Below, one piece after another: positions 35,822 to 43,682 of a stretch of DNA of 59,256 nucleotides; position 1 is the stretch's first letter; the number at the start of each line of letters is the position of its first letter. The notes beneath the pieces are model-generated. The model did not search any database. It saw only the letters and a list, made by a program, of their open reading frames with translations, and was not told the DNA's origin. Position numbers and translations under genes: made by a program. This DNA comes from Acidobacteriota bacterium (GTDB lineage Bacteria; Acidobacteriota; Aminicenantia; Aminicenantales; Aminicenantaceae): contig DAOVDI010000003.1 in assembly GCA_030669585.1 (NCBI GenBank), positions 1 through 59,256 on the forward strand. Direction: 5' to 3'.

Positions 35822-37270
35822 TTATATAGTTTTGTCTATAAAACCTTTTCTTAGCGTCTTCCAGAGGATCTTAATATCGAGAAGAAGCGACCAATTCTCT
35901 ATGTAATAAAAATCGTATTCGATCCTTTTCTCGATGGGTGTATCCTGGCGCAGGCCGTGAATCTGAGCCCACCCGGTCACACCGGATTTAACTTTATGAC
36001 GCAGCATATATTTGGGAATTTTTTCTTTGAAATCTTTTACAAAAACGGGCCTTTCCGGACGAGGCCCGACCAGGCTCATTTTTCCCATGAGAACATTGAA
36101 GAGCTGCGGCAGTTCATCAATACTTAATTTTCTCAGGATCCTGCCTAACTTTGTAATTCGGGGATCATCAGGCTTGGACATGACAGGACCGGTCGATTTT
36201 TCTGCGTCACTTACCATGGTTCTGAATTTGTGCATGACAAATTTTTTTCCGTCCAACCCGGTTCTATCCTGATGGTAATACACTGACCCTCTGGATGTTA
36301 TTTTTATCAGAAGAGATACGATCAGAAAAAGCGGGAGAAGCAGGACCAGGGCAATAAAAGATACTACTATGTCCATAATTCGTTTAACGAAGATCATTAT
36401 GCCGCGTGCAGGAGGTTCATCAATACTGATGACAGGAAGCCCGTCAAGGTCTTCAATTCGGGAGTTCAAGGTCATAAGCTGAAATAGATCCGGAATAAAA
36501 CGAACATTGACAGTGTATTTATTCATGACTTTGAGAATATCTATAATTTTCGGATAGTTGGTTAAATTGAGCGCGACATAAACATCGTTGATATCTCCTC
36601 CTTCCAGGAGGGGCTCGAGTTTATCCAATCCGCCGAGAACCTTGACTTCCTGGCCGATATCGATTTTTTGACCTTCTTTAACTCCATCATCCAGAAAACC
36701 TTTTACTGTAAATCCCAGGTCTTTATATTTTGCCAGCTTGAGACCGACGGCTTTTCCCATTTTTCCGGCGCCGATGATTAGGACATTCTGGAGGCTCAGT
36801 CCTCTGGCATAACGTCTTTTCATGTAGAAATAGATCTGATTTCTCAAGAAAGAGATCATAAAGATAACCACAATAAAATAGACGCCGAGGAACCAGTGGC
36901 TTATTTTAAAATCAAAGTGGAACAGGGGGGCTGCCCCCTGACTGTACGAATAAAGATAATTCTGTGCAGCCTGGAAAAAAATCATGGTAAATATCGCGTT
37001 CAGCATGATGGTGAAAAAGTCATCCAGTTTGGTCCGCCGGAGCCGGGTTTTGTAAAATCCCTGCAAAAAGAAAATAAAGAGATGGACGATCAGAAATGCA
37101 GGAAACACATAGATATAGGATTTTAGAGGCGGGATGCCCTTTTCAGGGTTGATGGGTATGATATAAACGTAGAAGCGGAAACCGTAGGAATAAAAGTAAG
37201 AGAGAAAAATAGCGAGCATATCGCTCAGGATAAAAAGGCCGATCAAGCGTGTCTTGTATTTTCTAAGCAT
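35822..37270 (-). CDS. Polyprenyl glycosylphosphotransferase (initiating sugar transferase)
   Basis: The 482-residue enzyme starts polysaccharide synthesis by placing a sugar phosphate on undecaprenyl phosphate. N-terminal membrane helices (about 10-130) are followed by a nucleotide-binding-like CoA-fold part ([14 protein letters not shown]). One more helix (about 280-305) precedes the catalytic domain with [30 protein letters not shown] and PRPERPVF. It belongs to the WbaP/WcaJ/EpsE group. It overlaps the upstream glycosyltransferase by 28 bp and ends the locus. Confidence 0.92.
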   Translation of the reverse strand: MLRKYKTRLIGLFILSDMLAIFLSYFYSYGFRFYVYIIPINPEKGIPPLKSYIYVFPAFLIVHLFIFFLQGFYKTRLRRTKLDDFFTIMLNAIFTMIFFQAAQNYLYSYSQGAAPLFHFDFKISHWFLGVYFIVVIFMISFLRNQIYFYMKRRYARGLSLQNVLIIGAGKMGKAVGLKLAKYKDLGFTVKGFLDDGVKEGQKIDIGQEVKVLGGLDKLEPLLEGGDINDVYVALNLTNYPKIIDILKVMNKYTVNVRFIPDLFQLMTLNSRIEDLDGLPVISIDEPPARGIMIFVKRIMDIVVSFIALVLLLPLFLIVSLLIKITSRGSVYYHQDRTGLDGKKFVMHKFRTMVSDAEKSTGPVMSKPDDPRITKLGRILRKLSIDELPQLFNVLMGKMSLVGPRPERPVFVKDFKEKIPKYMLRHKVKSGVTGWAQIHGLRQDTPIEKRIEYDFYYIENWSLLLDIKILWKTLRKGFIDKTI

Positions 37271-38379
37271 ATTCCACTTGTGTGTTCATTCCATTTTTCT
37301 AAGATATATGACATGATTTTATTCTTGAATGCCTCGCGTGAAAACCTCATGGCATTTGAGCGAATTGATTTTTTATTAAAAGTCATGATGTTGAAATTGT
37401 CAAGCGCCTCAAGCAGCCCTTTCACAGACAGGTCATGGAACAAAATGCCTGTCTTGCCCTGGATAACGGTTTCCGCCGCGCCGCCCTGCCCGTATGCGAT
37501 GACAGGAACACCGCAGGCCTGGGATTCCAGAGAGTTGATCCCAAAATCCTCCTCACCGGGCATGATCAGCGCTTTGGCCCTTTGATAGATTTTCAGTAGA
37601 TCGCTGTCTTCAAGATATCCGAGAAATTGAATATTCTTTGACGCCATTTTCCGGAGTTTTTTATCATCGGGTCCCTGTCCAATAATCCTGAGCGGCAGGC
37701 CTGATCGATTGAAGGCTTTTACCGCGATATCGATCTTTTTATAAGGGACAAGGGCGGATACGATCAGATAGTAATCTTCTTCCTCCTCAGCAGGTTGAAA
37801 AAATTCCGTTTCCACAGGAGGATGGACTACATCGGCGTTTCTCCGGTAATAGCGTCTGATTCTCTGAGCCACAGCTCCTGAATTGGCAATAAAATGATCG
37901 ACCCTGTGAGATGAGGACTCATCCCACATCCTCAGGTAATGGATGACCGGCGGGATAAAAAAGCGGGAAAAAACACCGAGTTTTTCAATAGAAAAATAGG
38001 AAAAATACTGGTTCCATGCATACCGCATGGGAGAGTGAATATAGCTGATATGCAGGGAGTCCGGCCGTGGGATGATTCCTTTAGCCACACAATGAGAGCT
38101 GGAAATTATCAGATCGAAGTCCTGAAGGTCGAAGAGCTCGGCAGCCAGAGGGAATAACGGAAGGTAGTGCCGGAACTTTGATCTGAGGAAAGGAAGCCTC
38201 TGGATAAAACTGGTGTGGACACGCCTTTTTTCGATATCCTTGATCTGGCTTCCAGGAAAGTGGAACAGAGTATAGATAGGAGCATCAGGAAAGATTTCGG
38301 CAAAGATCTCAAAAACTTTTTCCCCTCCGCGGCGGACCGGAAACCAGTCGTGGACAAGAGCTGCCTTAATATTGTTCAT
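37243..38379 (-). CDS. Glycosyltransferase family 4 protein
   Basis: The 378-residue GT-B enzyme opens with ALVHDWFPVRRGGEKVFE, typical of a family 4 subgroup found beside initiating transferases. The C-terminal nucleotide-sugar site is seen in LIMPGEEDFGINSLESQACG and VPVIAYGQGGAAETV (E-x(7)-E). The donor sugar cannot be predicted. It overlaps the sugar transferase gene by 28 bp. Confidence 0.9.
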   Translation of the reverse strand: MNNIKAALVHDWFPVRRGGEKVFEIFAEIFPDAPIYTLFHFPGSQIKDIEKRRVHTSFIQRLPFLRSKFRHYLPLFPLAAELFDLQDFDLIISSSHCVAKGIIPRPDSLHISYIHSPMRYAWNQYFSYFSIEKLGVFSRFFIPPVIHYLRMWDESSSHRVDHFIANSGAVAQRIRRYYRRNADVVHPPVETEFFQPAEEEEDYYLIVSALVPYKKIDIAVKAFNRSGLPLRIIGQGPDDKKLRKMASKNIQFLGYLEDSDLLKIYQRAKALIMPGEEDFGINSLESQACGVPVIAYGQGGAAETVIQGKTGILFHDLSVKGLLEALDNFNIMTFNKKSIRSNAMRFSREAFKNKIMSYILEKWNEHTSGICLENTRHA

Positions 38380-38412
38380 TGGCGTGATTATAATGAAGCC
38401 CTCGATCTTTTG

Positions 38413-39564
38413 TCAATCGGCCTGGTCTTTTGCTTCAGATGCGAGGTATTTATAATAATTCTCGACCTCAGCAGTCATGCGGGTCAGGCCGTATGACTCA
38501 GTGATATGCTTCTTCAGATTTTGCGCCAGACGATCGGCCAGGCTCCTGTCTCGAACAAGGCGGAGCACAGCCACGGCCAGTCCGGTTGCATCCTCAGCCG
38601 GAACCAGAAGCCCGGTCTCTCCGTCCCTGATCATTTCCCTAACACCGTCGATAGAGGTTGCGACCACAGGCTTGGCCATTCCAGCCGCTTCCATCAGAAC
38701 ATAGGGAAGTCCTTCCCAGAGAGATGGAAGGATAAATATGTCAAACAGGGACAGGAGCTCCATTGCATCTTCCCTTTCTCCCAGAAAAAGGATCTTTTCA
38801 TCCAGGGCAAGATCACGGGTCAGGCTTTTTATTTTTTCTTCCTGAGGGCCCCCGCCAACGATCAGGAGTACAGCATCCGGCAGTTCCTTAGAGATTCCGG
38901 CCATAGCCTGAACGAGAAAGGGGATACCCTTCTGTCGATGAAGCCGGGCTACTGTTCCCAGGACTGGTTTTTTCAGATGGACACCAAGTGCAGCCTTCTT
39001 TTCCGCCTTAGCCACGGTTGAGAGGTTTTTTATTTCTGAAAAATTTATTCCGTTTTTAATGATTCGCATTTTTGATTCGGAACATAAACGGTATTTTATT
39101 GCCTGTTTCTGATCCGCCTCACTTACAAGGATTACGCCGTGGGTATAGCGGGAATACCACCTCTCCAGGAGGATATACAGGAGTCTTGCCACCGGATTCC
39201 TGTAATGAAGATAGTGGATGCCGTGGAGCGTGTGCAAAATGACCGGCACTCCACATTTCCTCGCGGCCCGGCGGCCGAAAAATCCGGCAACGCCTCCATG
39301 CGTATGGACGATATCAAAATGGTTGTTCTTAAAGACCTGGACAAGTGACTTTTGGGTCTTTCCATGAACTCTTTTGGAGAAGGGAACTGAAAAATGGGAG
39401 ATTCCCTGCCGTTTCACCTCATCCACGAAAGGACCGCCGCCGTCAGAACAAACAGCAATGTCGAATGTGTTCCTGTTCAGAGATGCAGCGATGGACAGAA
39501 CGTTGCGCTGCCCTCCTCCCAAGAACGGCCTGTCAATGATCTCAAGTATTCTTATCTTTTTCAT
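38413..39564 (-). CDS. Glycosyltransferase family 4 protein
   Basis: The 383-residue GT-B enzyme has the N-terminal ILEIIDRPFLGGGQRNVLS, THGGVAGFFGRRAA and VARLHRQKGIPFLVQA, then the donor-site block FILPSLWEGLPYVLMEAAGM. It overlaps the downstream end of the GT2 gene by 23 bp and is 33 bp before the next GT4 gene. Acceptor and linkage are unknown. Confidence 0.9.
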   Translation of the reverse strand: MKKIRILEIIDRPFLGGGQRNVLSIAASLNRNTFDIAVCSDGGGPFVDEVKRQGISHFSVPFSKRVHGKTQKSLVQVFKNNHFDIVHTHGGVAGFFGRRAARKCGVPVILHTLHGIHYLHYRNPVARLLYILLERWYSRYTHGVILVSEADQKQAIKYRLCSESKMRIIKNGINFSEIKNLSTVAKAEKKAALGVHLKKPVLGTVARLHRQKGIPFLVQAMAGISKELPDAVLLIVGGGPQEEKIKSLTRDLALDEKILFLGEREDAMELLSLFDIFILPSLWEGLPYVLMEAAGMAKPVVATSIDGVREMIRDGETGLLVPAEDATGLAVAVLRLVRDRSLADRLAQNLKKHITESYGLTRMTAEVENYYKYLASEAKDQAD

Positions 39565-40360
39565 GGATCCTGTTCAAGGTTTTTCGCAGGAAACATCGGA
39601 GGAGAATCCGGGACAATTTTGAATTGTGCTTCCTGTAGAAATATATTTGGCTTTCCCGGTAAATATACCGGCTTTTTATAGAGAGAGAAGATGTGCTGGC
39701 TCCTCCCTCATGGAAGACACGAGACTGGGGTACAAACGCTATTTTCCAGCCTTTGTTCTTTATCCGGTAGCAGAGGTCGATATCCTCATAATAAAGAAAA
39801 AAATGTTCGTCAAATGCTCCGGCCTGCTCAAAGGCTTTCCTTCGTATAAAAAGACAGGCGCCGCTGACCCAGTCCACCTCTTTAATTGTTTCCATCCGCC
39901 TGATCTTTCGCCTGTAAACTGAATTCAGGAACATCTTCAGGGCCATTTCATTAAAAAATCCACGTTTAAAGCCGAAAGACACCTGAAAGGTTTTTTCTTT
40001 TCCGAAAAGGACAGGACCGGCAGCTCCGGCCTCCGGGGTGTTTTTCATCCAGTCCATCAGGATTTTAAGGGCTCCTGAGCAGAGGACGGTATCGGTGTTT
40101 AAAAACAGGATAAAATCTCCGGAACTTTCTGTAAATCCTTTATTGTTGGCTCTTGAAAATCCGAGATTTTCCCGGTTCTGAATAAGACGGACATTGGGAA
40201 AACTCTTTTGTACCAGGGCCTGGCTTCCATCCGTAGAGGCATTGTCAACCAGAATGATCTCAAGGTCGACATGTTGTTCTTCCTTGCGGATAGACAGCAG
40301 GCAGTCTTCCAGATGAGGCCTGTCGTTGTAATTGACAATGATAACAGAGAGATCAGGCAT
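39542..40360 (-). CDS. Glycosyltransferase family 2 protein
   Basis: The GT-A enzyme (about 272 residues) opens with MPDLSVIIVNYN and has LVDNASTDGSQALV, FLNTDTVL (the DxD metal site) and VSGACLFIRRKAFEQAG. This pattern is close to WbbL-like rhamnosyltransferases. I chose ATG 40360 because it gives the canonical N-terminus with GAGGA 10 bp upstream; an in-frame ATG at 40390 would add ten atypical residues. It overlaps the upstream GT4 stop by 8 bp. Confidence 0.9.
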   Translation of the reverse strand: MPDLSVIIVNYNDRPHLEDCLLSIRKEEQHVDLEIILVDNASTDGSQALVQKSFPNVRLIQNRENLGFSRANNKGFTESSGDFILFLNTDTVLCSGALKILMDWMKNTPEAGAAGPVLFGKEKTFQVSFGFKRGFFNEMALKMFLNSVYRRKIRRMETIKEVDWVSGACLFIRRKAFEQAGAFDEHFFLYYEDIDLCYRIKNKGWKIAFVPQSRVFHEGGASTSSLSIKSRYIYRESQIYFYRKHNSKLSRILLRCFLRKTLNRIHEKDKNT

Positions 40361-41522
40361 GGTCCCTTTTTCCTCGGAGACACATATCAAATATGTCTTC
40401 GACCTGTCTGACGTGTTTTTCCAGAGAAAATCTTTCTTTATAAGTTTGGAGACCGTTTTTTACGATCTCAGAGGTCAGGACCGGATCATGAAAAACAGAC
40501 TCTACGGCCGATTGGATCGTATCAGGATCAGTTGAATCCATCAGATAACCGTTTTGTTTATGCGAGATTATTTCCGGAAGGCCGCCTGATTTAAGAGCGA
40601 GAACCGGAGTGCCTGCGGCCATAGCCTCAACCGCTGTGCGTCCGAACGACTCGACACGGGATGCAACAATCAGAAGGTCCATAGCTTTAAGATATTTAAA
40701 AACATCCGGGGCATACCCTGTAAAAAATATACGGTCTTGGAGACTGTATTGATGGATCAGCCTTTCAAGTTCCCGGTTGTATCGCCGGTCTTTAACAGCT
40801 CCAGTTATAAAAAGCTTGATCGAAGGAAGGCTCCGGCGAAGCCTTTCCACAGCCAGGATTACCTCTTTCTGGCCTTTACCGGCATATATCTTTCCGATGA
40901 TTCCCAATGTGAGATCATCATGTGAAAGACCCAGGGCCTTTTTCGCTTCTGTCCGGTCACGCGGCCCCTTGCCTTCGAAGGGGATCCCATTGTATACCAC
41001 CCGTACGTTGGGATATTCTTCAAAAGGGCGGCGGCTTGCTTCGGAATTGACGATAACACAGCACGACGATCTTGATATCAGGCGGACAAGGTTTTTCCGT
41101 CCAAGAATATAAAACAGGATGGACTGATCCCCGGCAAGTATTTCATGAATAGACCAGACATGGGGCACATTCAAACGTTTCGCAGCAAGAGAGCCGCTGA
41201 ATACAGAAGCGGAATTGGAGAAAATAAGCCGGACATTCTTCTCTGCAGCGGCTTGGGCGATCAACCTGGTGCTCCTTAAATTCAGAGCCCAGGATAATGG
41301 CTGCTTCCATATGTTTGCCCTTTCCGTCAGCCGCCATTTCATGGGGATGGTCAGAGATTCGCATCTGCATTTGACTGCTTCGTCTTTTAAAGGACCGTTT
41401 CTTGGTGTAATGAGAACAGGCCGGAATTTTGTGCGGTCGATCGTCTTTATCAGATTCAGGAGCATAAGTTCCGCCCCGTTGAGTTCGGCAGAATGAGAGA
41501 CGAAGAGAACAGCGGTTGTCAT
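40353..41522 (-). CDS. Glycosyltransferase family 4 protein
   Basis: The 389-residue GT-B enzyme begins TTAVLFVSHSAELNGAELML and has IGKIYAGKGQKEVILAVERL and the donor-binding SRVESFGRTAVEAMAAGT. It is coupled to its neighbours at both ends (4-bp ATGA overlap upstream, 8-bp overlap downstream), indicating tight co-expression within the locus. Confidence 0.9.
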   Translation of the reverse strand: MTTAVLFVSHSAELNGAELMLLNLIKTIDRTKFRPVLITPRNGPLKDEAVKCRCESLTIPMKWRLTERANIWKQPLSWALNLRSTRLIAQAAAEKNVRLIFSNSASVFSGSLAAKRLNVPHVWSIHEILAGDQSILFYILGRKNLVRLISRSSCCVIVNSEASRRPFEEYPNVRVVYNGIPFEGKGPRDRTEAKKALGLSHDDLTLGIIGKIYAGKGQKEVILAVERLRRSLPSIKLFITGAVKDRRYNRELERLIHQYSLQDRIFFTGYAPDVFKYLKAMDLLIVASRVESFGRTAVEAMAAGTPVLALKSGGLPEIISHKQNGYLMDSTDPDTIQSAVESVFHDPVLTSEIVKNGLQTYKERFSLEKHVRQVEDIFDMCLRGKRDHA

Positions 41523-42652
41523 TGTTCCATAACCTTCTGATAGAAACTAAGGGTTTGCTCTGCGGTCGTCCTCCAGCTGAATTCGGCGGATCTTTTTTTC
41601 CCTCTTGATATGAGGGATTTGCGCAGAGTTGTATCTTCCAGCACTGTCAGAATGCTGCGGGCCATATCTTCCGGGTTTCCTGGATCAAAATAATCCACTG
41701 CGTTTTGTCCGATCTCTGAAAGGGCTGAGGTGCGGGAAGCAACGACAGGAACGCTGCATGCCATGGCTTCAACCATGGGAAGGCCGAATCCTTCGTGAAA
41801 TGACGGGAAAACAAACAGTGCGGCGGCAGAGTAAAGGCTGCGGAGCTCCTGTTCGCTGCAGTAGCCCGTCAGTTTCACGCAGCGATCGATCTTCAGTTCT
41901 TGTATTGTTCCTAAAATATTATTGGTATCTTCCCCCTTTCTGCCGGCAAGGACAAGATGAAGATTGTTATAACGCCTGCGGACGGTTTTAAATGCCTTCA
42001 GCAGGGTTACAAGGTTTTTTCGGCGCTCAAGTGCTCCCACAAATAAAAGGAACTGGGGATGGAGTTTAAAATGTGTCAAGACCGAATTTTGCTCCGGCCT
42101 GGTTGCTGCCTTCCAGAATGTCCTGTCCAGGCCCAGATAAACAACTTTAATTTTGTCCGGATCCAGATGAAATCTTTCCAGAAGATGCTTTTTAGTAAAG
42201 TGGGATATCGTGACGATTCCATCCGCTCTCTGAAGGGCGCCTGCGATCTTATGACGGAAATTTTGTCTTGCCTCCCTGTCTGCTTCATACGGCCGGTCCA
42301 TAAAAAACAGATCATATACTGTGACGATCTTTTTTCCGCTGCAGGGGAGCAGAAGCGGAGTGGGAGAATGGGTTAGATCAAGCTTTGTTCTAAAAAAAAA
42401 GTCAAGATGAGGCCATCCCATTTTATACCACAAAAAATTCATGGCCCTGACAGGAAGTTGGAAATCGCGGAATTGCATCTTTGAAAAAGACGGGATTTTA
42501 TAGGCTTGGAATCGATCTTTCCACGAGGAAGTGAAAAGATAGTATTCGTTTTCCGTATCTATGTCTGAAAGCGAAAAAAGAAGGTTTTTAAAGTAGATCC
42601 CCACACCGGTTTCTTCTTTGAGAAAAGACCTGATATCAAAACCGATTCGCAT
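41519..42652 (-). CDS. Glycosyltransferase family 4 protein
   Basis: The 377-residue GT-B enzyme opens the polysaccharide operon. MRIGFDIRSFLKEETGVGIY and LFVGALERRKNLVTLLKAF are typical of mannosyltransferase-like GT4 members, and FPSFHEGFGLPMVEAMACS is the donor site. It starts 57 bp downstream of the HDAC-like gene, so the locus may share its transcript or have its own promoter in that short gap. Confidence 0.9.
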   Translation of the reverse strand: MRIGFDIRSFLKEETGVGIYFKNLLFSLSDIDTENEYYLFTSSWKDRFQAYKIPSFSKMQFRDFQLPVRAMNFLWYKMGWPHLDFFFRTKLDLTHSPTPLLLPCSGKKIVTVYDLFFMDRPYEADREARQNFRHKIAGALQRADGIVTISHFTKKHLLERFHLDPDKIKVVYLGLDRTFWKAATRPEQNSVLTHFKLHPQFLLFVGALERRKNLVTLLKAFKTVRRRYNNLHLVLAGRKGEDTNNILGTIQELKIDRCVKLTGYCSEQELRSLYSAAALFVFPSFHEGFGLPMVEAMACSVPVVASRTSALSEIGQNAVDYFDPGNPEDMARSILTVLEDTTLRKSLISRGKKRSAEFSWRTTAEQTLSFYQKVMEQ

Positions 42653-42709
42653 TATGAATTGTCCGCATGAGCAGAGTTAAATGTATTATCCTTCATATTA
42701 AAAGTCAAT

Positions 42710-43669
42710 TTAGTAAAACCTGCGGCTGATCTTGAGCGCTGTTCTGATCGTATTCATATGAACTTTAACTGTATCAGCAATATCGGTTGCATACCCTCCT
42801 GCCAGGACAATAAAAACAGGTATGCTCCGCCGCCGGGCCTCCTCGATGATGATTCTGTCCCGTTCTTCCAGACCGCTGAATGTTAGATCCAGCCCTCCTA
42901 GACGGTCTTTGCCGAGAGGGTCTGCTCCAGCCACGTAACAGACTATATCCGGAAGAAAGTCTTCAAAGATCTGAGGGATATGAGTTTCCAGTGCAGATAT
43001 ATAGGGCTCATCTCCGTCCCCTGACCAGAGACCGACATCTCTTGAGCTTCTGACTTTCTGTGAGGGATAGATGTCCATCTGATGTATGGAAAATGTAAAT
43101 ACATATGGCTTTTTCTCAAATATCTTAGCGGTTCCGTTTCCCTGATGAACATCACAGTCCACGATCATCGCCTTGTTTATAAGATCTTCTGATCTCAATT
43201 TCTCCAGAGCGATGGCAATGTCGTTTATGACACAAAAACCTTCCCCATGATCTGCAAAAGCGTGATGGAATCCCCCGCCGATATGGACTGATAGTCCGCA
43301 GTCAAGAGAAGTCAAGGCTGCTTTGATGCTGCCTCCGGCAGACAAGCGGGCGAATTCCATAACTTTTTCCGAAAATGGCAGTTCGAGTGTTAAAATCTCT
43401 CCTGTAGAAAGCGTGCCGGTGGTCAGTTTTTTCAGGTACTTTGAAGTGTGGACCCGCGCGATGTCCTCATCTTGGGCTGGTTCAGGAGACAGGAACTCGG
43501 CCTTTTTCACGCCCATTCGAATAAGCTGCTTGTAGAGCAGCCGGTACTTGTCCAGGGGGAAAATGTGTCCCTCTATATCGAACATCCAGTAGGAGTCGCT
43601 GTAGATAAATTTGAGAGAAGATTTTTTCCGGCTTAAGCGGGATAAGAGACTTTTTATAATCGAGGCCAT
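42710..43669 (-). CDS. Histone deacetylase family protein (AcuC/acetylpolyamine amidohydrolase-like)
   Basis: The 319-residue zinc hydrolase removes acyl groups from amines or lysines. IGGGFHHAFADHGEGFCVIN holds the paired His, VDCDVHQGNGTA gives the Asp-x-His zinc ligands, and AGADPLGKDRLGGLDLTFSG holds the second Asp. All key positions look intact. Possible substrates are acetylated acetyl-CoA synthetase (AcuC) or polyamines; neither can be chosen here. It follows ppdK by 13 bp, so acetyl-lysine control of central metabolism is one possibility. Confidence 0.9.
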   Translation of the reverse strand: MASIIKSLLSRLSRKKSSLKFIYSDSYWMFDIEGHIFPLDKYRLLYKQLIRMGVKKAEFLSPEPAQDEDIARVHTSKYLKKLTTGTLSTGEILTLELPFSEKVMEFARLSAGGSIKAALTSLDCGLSVHIGGGFHHAFADHGEGFCVINDIAIALEKLRSEDLINKAMIVDCDVHQGNGTAKIFEKKPYVFTFSIHQMDIYPSQKVRSSRDVGLWSGDGDEPYISALETHIPQIFEDFLPDIVCYVAGADPLGKDRLGGLDLTFSGLEERDRIIIEEARRRSIPVFIVLAGGYATDIADTVKVHMNTIRTALKISRRFY

Positions 43670-43682
43670 GAATAAATCCAGG

